A stretch of 45,665 bases of DNA from Agathobaculum desmolans ATCC 43058. Its GTDB lineage: Bacteria; Bacillota; Clostridia; Oscillospirales; Butyricicoccaceae. The notes under the pieces were generated by a model, which saw nothing but the letters and a program-made list of their open reading frames with translations, was not told where the DNA came from and searched no databases. The position numbers and the translations under genes were made by a program. The stretch is taken from positions 1-45,665 of the forward strand of contig NZ_JNJN01000022.1 in assembly GCF_000701665.1 (NCBI RefSeq), written 5' to 3'. Below, piece after piece: positions 43,901-45,665 of the stretch. Position 1 is the first letter of the stretch; each line of letters begins with the position of its first letter.

Positions 43901-45332
43901 GAATTTTGCAGGCGAATATCAGTCCCGCATCCATTATTATACCGGTGAGATCTTCGGGCACGATCATGTGTTCCGCGCGGGCACGATCGGCACGGTGGCA
44001 GAAAAAACCGCTTACGGCTATGTGAAAAAATACATGGATGAGCGCGGCATCGAATGCTCGCGCGCGGAGGAAAACCGGCTGGCGGCGGGCTGCACCGGCG
44101 TGCGGCGCACCTCGGGACAGCATCCGGGCGGCGTGGTAGTTGTGCCCAAGGAGATCGAAATTTACGATGTCTGTCCGGTGCAGCACCCGGCGGACGATCC
44201 GGATTCGGATATCATCACCACCCATTTCGAGTACCACTCGATCGATGCAAACCTTTTGAAGCTCGACGAGCTGGGGCACGATGACCCGACCATGATCAAG
44301 CACCTCGAAAACCTGACCGGTGTCAACGCGCAGGAGATCCCGCTGGACGATCCGGATACCATGAGCCTGTTCCATTCCTGCAAGGCGCTGCAATACACGG
44401 GAGAAAATCCAGATACGGATGCTATCCTCGGCGATCTGGGATGTCTGGCGGTGCCGGAGTTCGGCACCAAGTTTGTACGCGGCATGGTGAAAGAAACCCA
44501 TCCCTCTACGTTTGCCGAGCTGGTGTCGATTTCCGGTCTGTCCCACGGTACGGACGTATGGCTGGGCAACGCAGCCGAGCTGGTGCGCAAGGGGATTCCG
44601 CTGTCCGGCTGTATCTGCTGCCGCGATGATATTATGAACTACCTGATTCTGCAGGGGGTCAAGCCCAAGCTGGCATTCAAAACGATGGAGTCTGTCCGTA
44701 AGGGCAAGGGGCTGACCGAAGAAATGGAGTCCGCGATGAACGAGCAGAACGTACCGGAATGGTATATCGACTCCTGCAAAAAGATCAAGTATATGTTCCC
44801 CAAGGCGCACGCGGTCGCGTATGTTATGATGGCGTTCCGCATCGCGTGGTTCAAGGTACACCGCCCGCTTGCGTTCTATTCGGCGTATTTTTCGGTGCGC
44901 GCCAAGGGATTTGACGCTTCCTGCATGATAAAGGGCGATAAGGTCTGCATTGAAAAAATTAAGGAGCTGCAGATGAAGGATCGTGAAAAGACCATCACAG
45001 CGGCTGAAAAGGAAATGATGACCACGCTGGAGGTCTGCCACGAGTTTTACCGCCGCGGTTTTGTTTTCGAGCCGATGGATGTGTATACATCGGATGCGGT
45101 AAACTTTATCGTAACCGAAAACGGCTTGATCCCGCCGTTCACCTCGATGCCCGGCATCGGCGAACAGGCGGCGCAGAATATTGTAGAGGAGCGCAAAAAC
45201 GGCAGGTTTCTGTCCGCTGAAGAGATGGCGGTGCGCTGCCCCAAGGCATCCAAATCAGTCATCGAGCTGCTCGATCAGATCGGCGCGCTCGGCACCATGC
45301 CCAAAACCACACAGATCAGTCTGTTTGGATAA
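40956..45332 (+). CDS. polC: DNA polymerase III PolC-type alpha subunit
   Basis: A 1458-residue replicative polymerase of low-GC Gram-positives. Domains in order: a PolC N-terminal domain; an OB fold near 240-320 (TVQGEVFFTENKDI); a PHP domain from about 340 (ELHLHTNMSAMDGMTS); a DEDD proofreading exonuclease within PHP at about 430-600 (VFDLETTGLNP); a zinc-binding segment near 927-955 (CPNCGKPL); and the palm with GSRGSVGSSLAAF near 898 and PDIDLNF near 977. The C-terminal helix-hairpin-helix contains PGIGEQAAQNIVEER. The start is TTG at 40956, eight bases after TAAGGAG. It lies 12 bp after ispG. Confidence 0.96.
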   Translation: MAGKLIDICGNCKCVSEEQHLAAGEVRSLAFGDNNTVMVVELALEEVVSRKAIAKAEKQIAKQYGLERVCIEPRYAMPDGLTGAYIRSLYDDMAYRMPSARGLLDCSNWEYADGALQIPMDEVSEKHFANALRHLEARIRRETELHCPVHAVRAAAEEVAPPIDETAREEILQQAVAEAAAAAPAEPKPKKPRPAPRQEHSGYQRPRAEKVREDDLIFGKLMQDPIVSVNEAIAAYDMVTVQGEVFFTENKDIHSKKTGKDYVKIAFDMTDRTNSVRVSKFLAADKAGDTASHIKNGLYCTVQGRMVYDSYAKEMVLEPTGIVKAKKPVRQDKAEGMKRVELHLHTNMSAMDGMTSTAALLCRAAQWGHRAMAITDHGVAQAFPEALHAQEGKQKSIIGDMKIIYGIEAYYVNDADSLSVVRGPSDEPLSGTFIVFDLETTGLNPASEEITEIAACRVTGGVIQDSFQTYVNPHKPIPEEITKLTGISDETVADAPELSEAVPQFLAWAGEGQYPLVAHNAGFDMGFLRTACKRLGIERVFTAIDTLEMSRLMLPHLHKFKLNILAKELAVGPFEHHRASEDAAVLGRIFVKLLARLREEMHAVTTADINPVLAATTDRKNKLKNLPRYHFIILVKNQTGLRNLYQLISKSFLEYYNKRPIMPRSELIRHREGLIFGSACEAGEVFRALTANAEWDELKRLASFYDYLEIQPTGNNQFMIAKGMARDEEQLRDWNRAILRLADELGKPCCATGDVHFLEPEDEAFRRILMAGQGFGDADNQAPLYFKSTDEMLREFSYLGEDRAYEVVVKNTNQIADLCEQIRPVPRENYPPHIDGCEDDLRNMCYEKAKRIYGDPLPELVQARLDRELNSIIGNGYAVMYIIAQKLVTKSLQDGYLVGSRGSVGSSLAAFMSDITEVNSLAPHYLCPDDKYIEWHEEYSCGVDLPDKTCPNCGKPLTKQGFNIPFETFLGFEGDKVPDIDLNFAGEYQSRIHYYTGEIFGHDHVFRAGTIGTVAEKTAYGYVKKYMDERGIECSRAEENRLAAGCTGVRRTSGQHPGGVVVVPKEIEIYDVCPVQHPADDPDSDIITTHFEYHSIDANLLKLDELGHDDPTMIKHLENLTGVNAQEIPLDDPDTMSLFHSCKALQYTGENPDTDAILGDLGCLAVPEFGTKFVRGMVKETHPSTFAELVSISGLSHGTDVWLGNAAELVRKGIPLSGCICCRDDIMNYLILQGVKPKLAFKTMESVRKGKGLTEEMESAMNEQNVPEWYIDSCKKIKYMFPKAHAVAYVMMAFRIAWFKVHRPLAFYSAYFSVRAKGFDASCMIKGDKVCIEKIKELQMKDREKTITAAEKEMMTTLEVCHEFYRRGFVFEPMDVYTSDAVNFIVTENGLIPPFTSMPGIGEQAAQNIVEERKNGRFLSAEEMAVRCPKASKSVIELLDQIGALGTMPKTTQISLFG

Positions 45333-45360
45333 AGCGAAGGCGAAAGCCTGCAAATAAGAA

Positions 45361-45384
45361 GTCAAGCCCCGAACAGGACTTGAC
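45361..45384 (-). terminator. Terminator of the IS110-type transposase gene
   Basis: GTCAAG and CTTGAC pair, with an inner CC/GG. On the minus strand the stem is followed by TTCTTATTTG, which fits termination of the transposase transcript. It lies about 30 bp after polC and could also protect the polC 3' end. Confidence 0.5.
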
Positions 45385-45477
45385 GAAAGAAAACTTTGTA
45401 GGCGGCAGGTAGAAAACAAGTGCAACACAAAAAGGCCGCCGCAAACACGCCGACCGGAAAGAGTCAATTACAGTTGA

Positions 45478-45665
45478 TTAGTCCGCGTGCTGCAGGCCGG
45501 TGGAATCCATATCTACAAGCGGCAGACCATCCAGAGTAGAGAAGTAGGTCATCACCTTGCCGTAGTAACGGCGCAGGAACTTGTTGGCACCAGCCGTCAT
45601 GTAAACGTAGTACGGCTTACCCTCGGCACGCTTCTTGTCCAAGAACAGGAACACAGGCTCGTCTG
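45478..45665 (-). CDS. IS110-family transposase, C-terminal end (partial)
   Basis: The frame is open on the minus strand from the window edge to TAA at 45480-45478, giving the last 62 residues. The sequence KKRAEGKPYYVYMTAGANKF followed by L-R-R-Y-Y-G-K-V matches the C terminus of IS110-type transposases as I know them, which lie after the serine-containing Tnp20 domain. These enzymes are guided by a bridge RNA encoded in the element's non-coding end. Only the 3' end is visible, so completeness cannot be judged. The 90 bp between this stop and the hairpin at 45361-45384 may be part of the element end. Confidence 0.65.
   Translation of the reverse strand, partial: DEPVFLFLDKKRAEGKPYYVYMTAGANKFLRRYYGKVMTYFSTLDGLPLVDMDSTGLQHAD

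Overview
The window reads as one stretch of a GC-rich Firmicutes (Clostridia) chromosome. Supporting signs are PolC-type DNA polymerase III, MEP-pathway isoprenoid genes, ZapA/MreCD/MinD, a split transketolase, strong AGGAGG-type ribosome binding sites and sigma-A promoters with 16-18 bp spacers. The gene content and style resemble gut butyrate producers of the Oscillospirales (Agathobaculum/Butyricicoccus type). That placement is an inference from memory and not a database result.

Layout. 1-349: end of an IS3-type insertion sequence, cut by the window edge. 394-4332 (minus): lysA, a DUF3006 protein, a secreted or anchored ComEC-like metallo-beta-lactamase-fold protein and a PutP-type Na+/proline symporter; the last three overlap by 4 bp. 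4568-7423 (minus): proB, a 49-residue membrane peptide, proA and a CYTH-domain protein. 7709-14311 (plus): a division and cell-shape operon, zapA, U32 peptidase, maf, mreC, mreD, PBP2. 14421-19381 (plus): minD, a methylglyoxal-synthase-like gene with changed active-site residues, hisS, an AT-rich orphan gene, aspS.

19831-33999 is a catabolic and transport region centred on myo-inositol. It holds an SSS-family Na+ symporter, a VOC protein, iolD and iolB (minus), a divergent AraC-type regulator, a DeoR-type regulator, the two halves of a transketolase, a MATE exporter, a malic enzyme and iolE. Genes for inositol dehydrogenase (iolG), DKG kinase (iolC), aldolase (iolJ) and semialdehyde dehydrogenase (iolA) are not in the window. 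The pathway is therefore either split across the genome or finished differently. 34142-45332 (plus): a housekeeping run of pyrH, frr, uppS, cdsA, dxr, rseP, ispG and polC. 45478 to the end (minus): C-terminal piece of an IS110-family transposase.

The structure least explained by the genes lies in the intergenic DNA. A 271-bp element at 21558-21828 is bounded by inverted repeats and packed with hairpins. Related hairpin arrays sit between frr and uppS and between cdsA and dxr. Hairpins at the last two loci share the loop GTTCCGAAGNAAC on unrelated stems. The cdsA-dxr gap also holds a textbook terminator whose 5' arm can pair with an upstream segment, which is an attenuator-like arrangement.
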